Position numbers and translations under genes: made by a program. From positions 124,001 to 188,000 of the forward strand of contig CDRNVI010000037.1 of NCBI GenBank assembly GCA_977017575.1: DNA of 64,000 bases. Direction: 5' to 3'. Positions 10,377 to 19,757 of the stretch are shown piece by piece. The stretch is from Paramoeba atlantica (taxonomy: Eukaryota > Discosea). Within the stretch, counting starts at the first letter, position 1. Each line of letters starts with the position of its first letter. The notes beneath the pieces were generated by a model. It made no database searches, was not told where the DNA came from, and saw only the letters and a list, made by a program, of their open reading frames with translations.

Positions 10377-11281
10377 AACCCCCCCAAGGAAAAGTGACCC
10401 ACCCCTTTTTTTCGTACAAGTGTCCGTTTGAGCTGATTTTTGTTGCATTTTGCAGATCTCAACACAAAGACTTTGCGCGAGAAGGAATGAAACTAAAAGA
10501 AGCGAATAAGTATAATTTAGAGAGAGATTACCATTCTTTCACTTTTTCGCCGTTCAATTTTATACACTATTTAAGGCGAGAGTCAAAGCTTAAGACCGTT
10601 TTGTCGATCACTTTTTGAGGCAAAGAAGACCATGCTTTACGTACACATCGGATAAGTGAAGGTTTGTCCGATCGCGTTTGTTCGTCTACTGCCTCTTGAA
10701 CCATAGACCAGACGTTTTCTATGGGGGAAAGGTCTGGTGAATTGGGGGCCAATTTTTTAATACATCTTTCATTCTACTTGTAATGTAGTCCTTAGAGGCG
10801 TGGGCGGTATGTGCCGTGGCCCCATCTTGTTGAAAAATACAATTCATGGGGAATGTTACCTTTTTGAGCGTCTCTATATAGGACATACTCGTGATAGACG
10901 AGTCAGAATCCAGAATAACCAAGTGTCTCCACCCTACTCCTGTGGCACCCCAAACTTGACATCTTGGCGCCCAGCGTACTTTTTGACGCGGGGCTGCTTT
11001 TTGACCGGGTGCTACCCACATATTCTTTCGGCTATCATTCGTTTCAAATATTTTTTCGTCTGTAAATACAACACGAGATGTATCCATACTGTAAGTTTTT
11101 GCAAAGTTTACTCTTTTTATTTTTTGTAACTCAGTGAGGCCTTGGCACATAGAGCACACAGAGCTGAAAATAGCGGGAACGTACAGATCTCAAAATTTTG
11201 AACGATAATGTGGTGCCGTAACCCCCCTACTCCCCCATGTGCGAAAAATAAGGGTGGGTCACTTATTCAATTTTCCTCTTA
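10377..11281 (-). mobile_element. Tc1-like element, N-terminally deleted
   Basis: Its ends contain AAGTGACCCACCC (left) and GGGTGGGTCACTT (right) next to TATAA/TTATA, and it shares subterminal blocks with the MITE at 4990-5447. On the minus strand a transposase remnant reads VVFTDEKIFE (first Asp), IFQQDGATAHTAHASKD (second Asp), then, after a one-base frameshift near 10750, NSPDLSPIENVW (catalytic Glu, 10719-10752). Allowing for the shift, about 35 residues separate the second Asp from the Glu, in the range of the Tc1 group. The DNA-binding N-terminus is absent: coding starts just inside the right terminal region. Dead, but possibly mobile in trans. Confidence 0.75.
10567..11159 (-). pseudogene. 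Tc1-like transposase catalytic domain, truncated and frameshifted
   Basis: Two overlapping minus frames (11159-10719, then 10752-10567) carry the DDE core described for the element at 10377-11281. The protein lacks the paired helix-turn-helix domains that normally precede the core by about 120 residues. The tail after IENVW (VDEQTRSDKPSLIRCVRKAW) is intact to a stop. Confidence 0.7.
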
Positions 11282-11490
11282 TATTTTCACTGTTTTTGTT
11301 CACCTTTTTTTTCAATAATCGAGGGTAGAGCGGTAGTTATACAACCGCCGCAAATATTATTATTGTTAACAAATACTATAACGGCAACATGGGACTTTAA
11401 GTCAAGTTTGAATCAACAAAATAAAATGAGTTTATCACTGCAGAACGCCAATTCACATTCTCTCGTTCCTTTACTTACTATCTTACGAAA

Positions 11491-12138
11491 ATGTATTTAG
11501 TATATTTGGCATCTCTGCATAGCTCTGACGTTACACCTTGTCGACTTGGAAGGGTGGGTGCCGCCCTTCCCCAGGAATTTGCTCTCGTCAAAGTTTTAGA
11601 AAAAATGAAGCCAGTATTGATTGAAAATTTCAACTCCACTGACATTGCAGCTTGCAAGTGGTATGGGGTGACTTGCGATGCCGATCATTATGTGACTGCG
11701 ATTAAATGGGCAAGTATGGGGGAACAGTGTGGGGTCGCTGCAAAAGGTTTGAAGGGGCCTCCGCAATGGGAACACTTGCCTCCTACGCTCACATCACTTC
11801 TCATGTATAATAATTGCCTGTCTGGTGAACTCCCACTTGATTTGTTGCCAACAGAACTGGAAGTGTTGCGTCTTTCTGCAAATAACTTACACGGGACACT
11901 CGATTTCACTCTTGTACCCCGAGCAATGCGAAAGATTGCACTTACTCATAATTTGTTTCGAAATGTTGTTGGTCTTGGGAATCTACCGAGCGGTCTTGAG
12001 GAACTGTCTTTAAGTTTTAACATGAATTTGCGCGGAGTCTACGATCCAGAAAAATTGCCTCCCAAACTTGTCTCAATGAACATGTTTAGTATTCGAAGTA
12101 CAAAAATAGAGCAGCGACGAATGTGCCGCGTGATGTAA
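11491..12138 (+). CDS. LRR protein 1 (215 aa)
   Basis: The ATG at 11491 follows a T-rich leader. A short N-terminus precedes the family block GRVGAALPQEFALVKVL, then a diverged cap with ACKWYGVTCDADH in place of C-x-W-x-G-V-x-C, then a linker KGLKGPPQWEHLP. Four 23-residue repeats follow (consensus L-P-x-x-L-x-x-L-x-L-x-x-N-x-L-x-G-x-x-x-L-x-x). The last is one residue longer (NMNLRGVYDPEKLP), and the protein closes with the C-cap SIRSTKIEQ. The cap cysteines suggest a secreted or luminal protein, but no strong signal peptide is visible. It is related to the fragment at 12519-12752, with which it shares the unusual W-E-H linker. Confidence 0.75.
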   Translation: MYLVYLASLHSSDVTPCRLGRVGAALPQEFALVKVLEKMKPVLIENFNSTDIAACKWYGVTCDADHYVTAIKWASMGEQCGVAAKGLKGPPQWEHLPPTLTSLLMYNNCLSGELPLDLLPTELEVLRLSANNLHGTLDFTLVPRAMRKIALTHNLFRNVVGLGNLPSGLEELSLSFNMNLRGVYDPEKLPPKLVSMNMFSIRSTKIEQRRMCRVM

Positions 12139-12518
12139 TGCTGCTTCTTATTTCATGTTCATCTTTTTATTGTGATGATTCATTTGCCCTACAGTTCCCT
12201 CTAAATTCGTTTTTTACGAAATTCTCACATGTGCGTTAACCTCACAAATTTCCATTGTTTACTAAACCACTGTCAAGTTTAAGGTGCAATTTTTTTGCCC
12301 CTTTTTTGGGGAAAAATTTACTGTGCAAGCCGCCTTGGAAGGGTTAGTGCACATCTTCCACCCAAATGCTCGCTAATCCTATTTATCCAAAATATCTCTT
12401 TACCGCGGATAGACACTTTTAATAGGATGTAGTGGTAGACATGTAGGAGTAGACATGTAGGTAGTATGGAGTAGACTGGGAGGAAGAAAGAAATGAGAAA
12501 ACTATCAATTGGAGCAAT
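12139..12518. other. Intergenic, contains one member of a 28-bp direct repeat
   Basis: No gene. CCTTGGAAGGGTTAGTGCAC begins a 28-bp block at 12333-12360 repeated exactly at 13001-13028, with weaker similarity continuing past it. Near 12430-12470 is a short run of GTAGTAGACATGTAGGAGTAG-like units. Confidence 0.6.
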
Positions 12519-12752
12519 ATGGCAGATGCATTACACTCTGAATTTGGTTATGGAATGGGTACTGGGATCGGCTTACGGGGACTCCCAAGGTGGGAGCATT
12601 TGCTTTCTGCCCTAGTCTATTTGGGGCCTTTTGAAAATCACGATCTTGCTGGTGAGGTTCCTCTAGTGGTACTACCACTGACACTGGATTGCCTCCGGAA
12701 ATGGAAAAATGACACTAGATTGCCTCCGGACATGGGTTTTTCGGGACCTTAG
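12519..12752 (+). pseudogene. LRR gene fragment, related to LRR protein 1
   Basis: A 77-codon frame contains IGLRGLPRWEHLLSALVYLG, matching the linker and first repeat of LRR 1 (KGLKGPPQWEHLPPTLTSL), then LAGEVPLVVLPLTLDCLRKW. A short direct duplication (ACACTRGATTGCCTCCGGA, about 12680 and 12712) breaks the repeat pattern. It lacks the family N-cap and is flanked by the 28-bp repeats at 12333 and 13001. It is probably a decayed duplicate. Confidence 0.6.
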
Positions 12753-13117
12753 ATTTCGGCCATTTGTCCATATCAATGAATCAGTTGTTTTTTTCTAGGA
12801 ATAAATTCCGTTCGTTTACCAAGTAAATCCAAAAACTCGTAAACGATATGGCATATTTTCTTTAGCGTGATTTATTAGTATTTCATTGCTCTGCCTTCCG
12901 TGTCTTATCTCAGTACAATGCACAAATGTAGATGAACTTTTATGTGCGAAAGGATGATTTGCAAACGCATTTTGTATTGCTCTGACACAAAGACAAATAC
13001 CCTTGGAAGGGTTAGTGCACATCTTCCACACGTGTAGTCGCTAGTCGGGTCCTTGGTGCGACATCCGTCGTCGCGGAGTGCGCCGATGATATCGGCTATC
13101 GCATCAAGGGCTGTATA
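12753..13117. other. Intergenic, second copy of the 28-bp repeat
   Basis: No supported gene. It carries the second copy of the 28-bp repeat (13001-13028). The remainder is AT-rich up to the TA (13116-13117) that flanks the mariner copy. Confidence 0.5.
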
Positions 13118-14292
13118 CAGGGGGGGGCCACGAAAACTGACTAGCTTCGCATTTTAGCCTCGTGAGGATCTCAATCAAATTGAGATCAGGAGATTTCGAA
13201 GGCCAGTCAATAATTTTAATTCCTTCCAGCTTACCTATTCTCCGGGCTGCCCCGTGGCCTGGCGCATTGTCAAGGACAACAGCAGCCCCCGGCCGCCGAT
13301 GCATCCAGTTAAAAAACCTATTTCGCTTCTTCATTGTTCTCAGAAAAACTTCGTTTGTTACGGTTTCATTCTGGGAAAACTCGTGGAAACACGCATCGGG
13401 TACTTCCCAACGCAGACTGGTTGCCATGAATACATGCACTCCCTTCCCCCCGTACCACCTATCCATTTCTACTGGTGTTTCCTTGGGGGGGTCAGTGATT
13501 TTTGCAAGATATGTGATTTTTTTCCCATGTGAACCACATCGGAAAGTCTTCTCGTCACACCATACCACACGGGACAGCTGATCTGGACTCCATCCATCGA
13601 AGTAATCAGCAAGTTGTAATCGGGCAGCCTTGTGCCCAGCAGTTAAGAAAGGTTTGTGTGACATAGTCTTAATGACGTATCCCATCCTTTTCAAACTCCG
13701 TTTTACGATGTTCAGACTACAAGGATAAAGTGTCTTGTCCACTCTCTTGTGTACCCATTTAAACCCCGGACACCCGAATGGCGTGTCTTTCTCATCATCA
13801 ACAAGGGTACAGAGCATAGCACGGAATTCCTCCGTATCAACGGCATTATCGCGCGAGTAGCTCGCACGTGCCACGTCACCTGACTCATCAAAACGTGTCT
13901 TGTACCGATAGACAGAGCTCTCAGAACAGTTCATCATTCGTGCCGTGTCTTCAATACTTGTACCACGATGTCTTTCGTGTGCGCAAACAATGCGTATGGA
14001 ATACGAAGACTGCTCTGGGGACAATTGGCGACGGTTTAATCTATGCCGCTTGCCCATAGTGAAGAAAAAAGAAGAGAAAACCAACTTTTTTACTATTTTT
14101 TATGCTTTTTGCAAAATAAATCGTCTTAAATTTCAGTATTTTCGAAATGCAAAATATCAGGTTTATACAAACGAGTTCTAAATAGCGTAGACACGATATT
14201 CAGAACGAGTTTTCTCGTTTGCAACAAAAATTAGCTCAAACGGCCTCACGAGGCTAAAATGCGAAGCTAGTCAGTTTTCGTGGCCCCCCCTG
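13118..14292 (-). mobile_element. Mariner-like element, internal deletion copy (1175 bp)
   Basis: It is bounded by CAGGGGGGGG at the left and CCCCCCCTG at the right, each next to TA. It shares its terminal repeat (through GAAAACTGACTAGCTTCGC and GCCTCGTGAGG) with the full-length copy at 56130-57690 and is almost identical to it where they overlap. A deletion joins the left terminal repeat directly to the transposase near its catalytic Glu codon, removing the C-terminal ~64 codons and the adjacent non-coding and subterminal sequence on that side. The right end still has the subterminal palindrome (14204-14219). Orientation is opposite to the 56-kb copy. Confidence 0.9.
13150..14057 (-). pseudogene. 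Mariner-like transposase, C-terminally truncated
   Basis: The start is taken as the ATG at 14057 (MGKRHRLNRRQLSPEQ), as in the intact copy. It retains the helix-turn-helix (SIEDTARMMNCSESSVYRY), the first Asp in VVWCDEKTF and the second in VVLDNAPGH, and reaches SPDLNLIEI. The deletion then replaces the native ENLW... tail with sequence from the terminal repeat. Only about three residues differ from the 56-kb protein over the shared part, so the copy is young. Confidence 0.85.
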
Positions 14293-14333
14293 TATATGCG
14301 CCAACGAGCGCATGAACATCAAGCTTAAACGGG
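14293..14333. other. Short spacer after mariner copy
   Basis: It holds the TA duplication and a few unique bases before the next short element. Confidence 0.3.
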
Positions 14334-14700
14334 GGTCCGGTTTAGCATGCCCCCCCGGTGTGGCACGAAGTCACAGGTATGGTAGCAGGTCACAGGTATG
14401 GTAGCAGGTCACAGGTACGGTAAGTTGTTTGGCTAAAATTTTAAAACAGTGATTAACAGCAAAAGTTACCAGTGGATGTTCACCAGTAAAAATCATAGAA
14501 GTGAAAAAACGCGATAAATAGTGAAGAAAAACGAATAACGCTCTGTAGGGTTAGAATCTACATGGGCCACCTCGAACAAGAAGTCGATATCACATTTTTT
14601 CTGCCTGAAAAACCAGGGGGGGTATGCTATCGACCCTGGGTAATGATACCATATCCCCCCGGTATGATACGAGGTCACAGGTATGCTAAACCGGACCGCA
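14334..14700. mobile_element. MITE-like element with GGTCCGGTTTAGCAT ends
   Basis: The left end reads GGTCCGGTTTAGCATGCC and the right end GGTATGCTAAACCGGACC, its near-exact reverse complement. A 19-bp unit (CACAGGTATGGTAGCAGGT) is repeated about 2.5 times at 14370-14417. ATACCCCCCGGTATG-type motifs inside it recur at 29978-29995. The open frames inside are short and unconvincing. Confidence 0.6.
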
Positions 14701-15166
14701 TTTCACTAGGAATAAACTCCGGCGCACTTTACATTTCGATGTTCTTCCGCAACGTCTCTCAATTCTTTATCTGGACTATAATTAAGACCTTGGAATTTAT
14801 GATCCAAGTAAGCTTCCACCAAGTATCATTGTGGGTAGTACTTTTCTACTTACTCATAAGCTGAAATCTGCGGAAATTAGCGGTGATTGCTTCCTGATGT
14901 GAAATAAAGCCAATGTAAATTTTTCTACGACTTTAAACTTCTTGCTATAATTCCAAAGAAAATACACATTGGCATATGGCTAGGATTAGTATTTGTTACT
15001 TACCACTAGACTTGTTTTGTCACATGGGGGTATGGGGGGAAACAATAAATTGAAAAATAATGAAAAATTATATTTCGCACGCAACACTCGTATGCAGCAT
15101 ACTGTATACAACGTGATTTTGAACTTCGATTTTTAACCATAAATTTCTTTTTCTTGAGCTCACGTA
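14701..15166. other. Intergenic, leader of LRR protein 2
   Basis: No gene seen. The last 40 bases before the ATG at 15167 are T-rich, as before most genes in this window. Confidence 0.4.
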
Positions 15167-15949
15167 ATGATGATTCGCATATTTAACGCTGTCCTGGCAG
15201 CGGATCCTTCACAAAGCAAACCAGGGAAGGTGCGCGGCGTGCCTCACCCGCAAGAATACAATTTACATTTCCTCGTTCAAAATCTCACCCAAACTCATCC
15301 ATCCTGGAGTGCACACAATGAAGTCTGTTCCTGGCTGGGTATTACCTGTAACACAGATCGTCAAGTCACGCGCATTGATTGGTCTTTTTTGAGTCTCCGA
15401 GGGGTTCTGCGGTTTGACCTGTTGCCCCACACCCTAACTTTTCTGGATGTGATGCAAAACGAGATAGAAGGTGCGGCACGGCTTGATAAACTCCCCCCTT
15501 CACTCTTTCGTCTTGTGCTCTCTACGAATCTTTTTTCAGGTCCCATTTCGCTGTGCTCACTACCCGCAGAGATGAGCACACTTAATTTGTTTCATAACCG
15601 CATGGAAGGAGAATTGTGTCTTAGTTTGTTGCCCCCTCAACTTGAATCGCTACAACTCGCGCGGAATCGATTTCGTGGAGGGCTAAATATTGCCTCTCTT
15701 CCCAAAACGTTGCGCCGCCTGGATGTGGGCTCAAATCTTCTCAGTGGCCCGTTAGAATTTCTCTCCTTGCCTCACGGAATTCAAGAAATACGACTGGACC
15801 GAAATCGATTCGGGGGAGCGGTACAACTCGTAAATTTGCCGCCCAATATTCTGGAGTTGAATCTATCATGGAACTGCCTGGCTCAAATAACACCAGACCC
15901 TGTACCGAATTTCGTATATGTTGGAGCGCAGCATCCTATCGTAGATTGA
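15167..15949 (+). CDS. LRR protein 2 (260 aa)
   Basis: Begins with two adjacent ATGs. The N-terminus carries the family block KPGKVRGVPHPQEYNLHFLV, then the cap WSAHNEVCSWLGITCNTDRQ (C-x-W-x-G-x-x-C) and the strand RIDWSFLSLRGVLRFDLL. Six successive 23-residue repeats follow from about residue 88, each L-P-x-x-L...N-x-x-x-G, for example LPPSLFRLVLSTNLFSGPIS. The protein ends soon after NLSWNCLAQ without the T-x-I cap seen in other members. Predicted fold is a short right-handed LRR solenoid with a plant-type disulfide-capped N-terminus. The partner is unknown. The frame is intact. Confidence 0.85.
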   Translation: MMIRIFNAVLAADPSQSKPGKVRGVPHPQEYNLHFLVQNLTQTHPSWSAHNEVCSWLGITCNTDRQVTRIDWSFLSLRGVLRFDLLPHTLTFLDVMQNEIEGAARLDKLPPSLFRLVLSTNLFSGPISLCSLPAEMSTLNLFHNRMEGELCLSLLPPQLESLQLARNRFRGGLNIASLPKTLRRLDVGSNLLSGPLEFLSLPHGIQEIRLDRNRFGGAVQLVNLPPNILELNLSWNCLAQITPDPVPNFVYVGAQHPIVD

Positions 15950-16492
15950 TTCTACTTGATAAATATCTACAAAGAGGGGCTAGGTGTTAGGGGTTATAAA
16001 AAATGGCTATTTTTGGTTGTTGTTGTTGTTGTTGTTTTTGTTGTTGGCTTTACAAAGTAATAAGTATAATTCAAATAAACGGCAAAAAGAATCATAATAA
16101 TTCTTTTAGCAAGATGGTGGAAAACAATGACTTAGAACATTCGCCTACAGAGTTTACATGTTTTGTGCAAAATCGTTTTGAATGGTCTTCGGCTCTACAT
16201 GTATGTTTCTTTGTCTGGTTATCTAGTTTTCTAATATCTCCGATTAAATTTGCCTTCTGGAGAGCTTGATCCAGAAAACTTATCCCCAATAGCATATTCC
16301 GAAATAATGTGCTGGGGCTCAATCTGGAAATACGCAGCTGTGATAATATTATGTATGATGATACATAATAAGTAATTAAATGACGGACAAATTCTTCTCA
16401 TTCATCCGGCAAATTTGTTTTGTACAAAATATGATTATTTGATCTTTATTGTTACTCGAGATTTCTTTTTCACTTTTCATTAAAATTTAATC
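15950..16492. other. Intergenic with (TTG)n tract and possible LRR relic
   Basis: A run of TTG/GTT triplets lies at 16015-16046. Around 16245-16290 one + frame reads NLPSGELDPENLSP, reminiscent of the last repeat of LRR genes, but I cannot follow a repeat pattern around it. The 60 bases before 16493 are T-rich leader. Confidence 0.3.
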
Positions 16493-17275
16493 ATGACATT
16501 GCTTGTTTCCCTTGCTGACGTACGCGACCGGGTAAATAGCGCTAGCAAGATTCGCGGAGCTGAAATGAGCTATGAGCTCATGATGCAGCGTTTTGTCGCC
16601 TCTTTGCATACGCATAATGAAGAATTAATATGGGATTCAAATAAGCATCCATGTCTCTGGAATGGGGTAGACTGTGAGGAACACACTATTGTTCGAATTC
16701 GGTGGAACTGGTGCAAACTCCACGGGAACCTTTCTTTATCGTTTCTTCCGAGCACCGTACGCGAGCTCCTCTTATACAAAAATCTGTTGGAAGGCTCCTT
16801 AGAAGTCGCCTATCTCCCTGAGAAGTTGGAGCACATTTCCGTTGGAGAAAACAATCTTAGCGGAGGAATATCTCTCACGTCACTGCCGAATGCGCTAGAA
16901 CGTGCCGACTTTACGGCGAACGGGTTCGAAGGTGCTCTCGAACTTTCTACTCTCCCCTCTAAGCTGAGTTTTCTCTGGCTTTCAAAAAATAAGCTTGAGG
17001 GGACAATTAACCTAACTTCCCTCCCGTCTTCGCTACTCGTATTAGATCTGCGTGGGAATCAACTTACTGGGAATCCCTCACTAGATAATTTGCCTTCGTT
17101 AATGCTACACCTCTATCTTTCTGACAACAGGTTCGAGGGAGAGTTAGACTGTCGCGCACTCTCTGCCAGGTTGGCATTGCACGTAGAAAGAAACATGTTT
17201 TCGAAGATAATTTTACCTCCGGTGGGCCAAGGGGCTGCTGTAGGGCACACTGCACCATGTTTTATTCGGAAGTAA
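16493..17275 (+). CDS. LRR protein 3 (260 aa)
   Basis: Starts at the ATG at 16493. The family block is diverged (SKIRGAEMSYELMMQRFV) and the cap reads SNKHPCLWNGVDCEEHTI. Then come RIRWNWCKLHGNLSLSF and six 23-residue repeats such as LPEKLEHISVGENNLSGGIS and LPSSLLVLDLRGNQLTGNPS. The end (RNMFSKIILPPVGQGAAVG) departs from the common C-cap. Intact frame. Same strand as its neighbours, with no shared operon-like spacing: the previous LRR gene ends more than 500 bp upstream. Confidence 0.85.
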   Translation: MTLLVSLADVRDRVNSASKIRGAEMSYELMMQRFVASLHTHNEELIWDSNKHPCLWNGVDCEEHTIVRIRWNWCKLHGNLSLSFLPSTVRELLLYKNLLEGSLEVAYLPEKLEHISVGENNLSGGISLTSLPNALERADFTANGFEGALELSTLPSKLSFLWLSKNKLEGTINLTSLPSSLLVLDLRGNQLTGNPSLDNLPSLMLHLYLSDNRFEGELDCRALSARLALHVERNMFSKIILPPVGQGAAVGHTAPCFIRK

Positions 17276-17794
17276 GGGAGACATCACATCCGAAACATGT
17301 ACGTCACACTGAAACGTCCTGCTTCAGATCGAAACATGCTGCTAAATCATACTACACAGCGTGTATACAAGTGTCTCTTTAAAAATATATGTTTTTACAG
17401 TCGTTCCTGAACACTGTAAAGCTTCTACAATAGTAGTTTTACAGTGCTAAGGAACTTTCAGCTGAAATTCCGAAGAAAAAGCCAGGTCACTGTATTTTTA
17501 CCCACCTGAACTTTTCCTACAAGACTTCTGATTTTATTTTTGTCCTTACTTACATGGCGTTCATCCCTTCTTTATCATAAAGAAATCATAAAGAAAATTT
17601 CTATATAATTTATAACGAAGGCATAAATTATGCCTCTTCGTTCTTACAAAATCAACCTTGAAAAGAGCGATCTCATAACTCTATGCCATCCTACCTCTCA
17701 CCCTAGTAGCCCGCCAAAACACACAAAAAAAAGAAAATTTAAAAAATATTGAAAACACATTTTCGTCAACCCCTCCCTTTTCTCCCCCTTTCCC
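17276..17794. other. Intergenic with a 53-nt stem-loop
   Basis: No gene. It contains the hairpin described at 17403-17455, then AT-rich sequence and a C-rich leader (17760-17794) before the next ATG. Confidence 0.5.
17403..17455. other. Stem-loop downstream of LRR protein 3
   Basis: Nested complementary segments: GTTCC/GGAAC outermost, CACTGTAAA/TTTACAGTG in the middle (9 bp perfect), and CTAC/GTAG around an AATA loop. Together they give a near-continuous 53-nt hairpin about 130 bp after the LRR stop codon. It could be a 3'-end or small-RNA structure, or chance. Confidence 0.45.
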
Positions 17795-19291
17795 ATGAGC
17801 CTTTCCCCCTCCGCAACCTCCACTCCTCCCCCTCAACCCGAACCCTCCACCCACGAACTCGTTCCTGACTTCACCCTCCCCGTTGAAACCCGTCTCACCC
17901 CAACCCACACCGCACTCACCCAAACCCACCACGCCCTCCTCACCCAGCTCCACGCCCTGCAGCAAACCGTCGCGCTTCAAAACCAGCAGCTGGAGGAATT
18001 CGAGTCCCGTGTCGATACAATCGGGGGCAAAACAGAAGCCACGTCTTCGCCTGGATTGGGGTTAGGTAAAGAAAACAGAAAAGGCTTTTCTTCTTCTTCT
18101 ATTTCTTCTTCTTCTTCTTCTTCTTCTTCTCTTCGCTATCACGGGATGCCCCAGGAGCTGGCCTCGGATGCGCTACGACGTCGAGCGCTGCGTCTGCAGC
18201 AAACGGCGTGCTCGATCAAGGCCCTGCGGCACGCGGTGCGCCACAGGCTCCCGTTGCAGGAGAGGAGGCTGGGGGAGCGGTTGGAGGGGAAACGGCGGGC
18301 GCTGGAGAAGGTGAAGACACGGACGGGGTGGTGCGCACCGGCGACGACAACAAAAACAACAACAAGCACAACCCATGGGAGTGAAACCCACGCGGTCTCG
18401 TTTCAACAAAAAATGGAACAAGTACAGGCGATGCGGGAACTCGTGGCGCAGCTTGAGGCGGAGAGAAAGGCACACAGCACATTGATGCATAAAAAAGATG
18501 AGCTGATCACGACGCTTGGCCAGGAGTTGAGTCGTCGTCGTGAAGTGTATGAAAAGGTTGGCCTCACTCGAAACAAGATAGTGGGTGTGGAAAAAGAATG
18601 TGAAAAGGTACGTCAAGCAATAGAGAGTGTCAAAGCGGAGGATGCACAAATTGATGCTGCTCTACAAGATCTGGAGCGCTCCAGAGATGTGGTAGCGTTT
18701 CAAGCCGTAGAGGAAGACGTTTATTTGTTGCAGCAAGAGCTGCAACGACAAAAGGAGATCGCCGAGAAGCAGCGCGAAAAGATGAGTGTTGTGCAACAAC
18801 GTCTACGTGTGTTGACTCGTCGCTGGTCGAATATGTTGCTTGCGTTGCGCGAGTTAGGACTCGACAAGCAGCTGTCCACGTTCAGTAGACAAAGTACGAG
18901 CGTGGTCGTCTCCGATGACCAGGTGGAAGAACTAAATGACGATGTAGATATCAGTCTGTATGAGTTGTTTCAACGTGCGAAGTTGAAATTGTTGCATGAG
19001 TACTCCGTCAAGGAGGTCTTGATCGAAGAAAAGACGCAAACTATGGAAATGTTACAGGAAAAGCTTCTCACTATTTACCAAAAGTACATTCAGTCAAAGC
19101 GCGCGTTGGCAAGCGAAAGGGCGGAAATAGAAGCGCAGATTAGTGACCTGCAGGAGAAAGTGGTGCTTGCTCGTGCAGAAACGGATGCCAAAGCGGTTGA
19201 TGCAAAACTAGAAAGTGTGAGCCCAGCTCGTACACCTGCGCGATTCAAAAATAGGGATCGCAGTATGAAGTCCTCTCCACTAGCAATGTAA
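17795..19291 (+). CDS. Large coiled-coil protein of unknown function (498 aa)
   Basis: The ATG at 17795 begins a Pro/Thr-rich head, then QTHHALLTQLHALQQTVALQ. A poly-Ser stretch (codons of the TCT/TCC type, about 18090-18130) follows, then a long Arg/Glu/Gln-rich heptad region from about residue 115 to 475 (LRRRALRLQQTACSIKALRH, VYLLQQELQRQKEIAEKQRE, ISDLQEKVVLARAETDAKAV). The tail is basic with TPARFKNRDRS. No signal peptide, membrane segment or catalytic motif. The composition suggests a structural or scaffold protein of the cytoskeleton or flagellar apparatus, but that is only inference. Higher GC in the first half than in the LRR genes. Confidence 0.75.
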   Translation: MSLSPSATSTPPPQPEPSTHELVPDFTLPVETRLTPTHTALTQTHHALLTQLHALQQTVALQNQQLEEFESRVDTIGGKTEATSSPGLGLGKENRKGFSSSSISSSSSSSSSLRYHGMPQELASDALRRRALRLQQTACSIKALRHAVRHRLPLQERRLGERLEGKRRALEKVKTRTGWCAPATTTKTTTSTTHGSETHAVSFQQKMEQVQAMRELVAQLEAERKAHSTLMHKKDELITTLGQELSRRREVYEKVGLTRNKIVGVEKECEKVRQAIESVKAEDAQIDAALQDLERSRDVVAFQAVEEDVYLLQQELQRQKEIAEKQREKMSVVQQRLRVLTRRWSNMLLALRELGLDKQLSTFSRQSTSVVVSDDQVEELNDDVDISLYELFQRAKLKLLHEYSVKEVLIEEKTQTMEMLQEKLLTIYQKYIQSKRALASERAEIEAQISDLQEKVVLARAETDAKAVDAKLESVSPARTPARFKNRDRSMKSSPLAM

Positions 19292-19757
19292 TATAATGAA
19301 AATCTGAAAAAAGAAGAGTCGTCAGCAGTCAGGATCTAAGTATATACAAGTGTATGTGTTTCAAGATTTTAATCCACTATCGTTTTTTCGTCACTGATTT
19401 TGATATCATGTACATGCTTCAGAAATGTGCCGTTATGTATGTTTGATTTTAATTAATACTTTAGTGCAAACTTGGACTATAGCAGCCGGAGTATGTTTCT
19501 AATAGTGTATGCCTGTACAAATAAGAAATTTACTATTCCTTCATTCCTAAACTTCTCCGTGTCATCCTCTCCATATTATCCTACTGTACTCGCCTACCTG
19601 ATAATTTTTACAAAAAAAAAATTGTCCAACCTAAGCATATTGTGACAAGGTGTGCAACTTATACGCCGATTTTTTTCCCTTTTTAGCTCCCCACTCCTTA
19701 CATTATTTCTGTTTATCTTCTAGTTTTTGTTTATACGCCACCATTGTTCCATTTCAT
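19292..19757. other. Intergenic
   Basis: AT-rich, no gene recognised. The last 100 bases before 19758 are pyrimidine-rich. Confidence 0.4.

Noticed and set aside
16003-16269. 88-codon + frame starting with a Cys-rich head
   Set aside because: The Cys-rich head is a translation of a (TTG)n tract. The rest has no domain, and the leader does not resemble other genes here.
18139-18649. Minus-strand frames opposite the coiled-coil gene
   Set aside because: Low-complexity Val/Cys/Ser frames mirror the Gln/Arg/Ser codons of the real gene.
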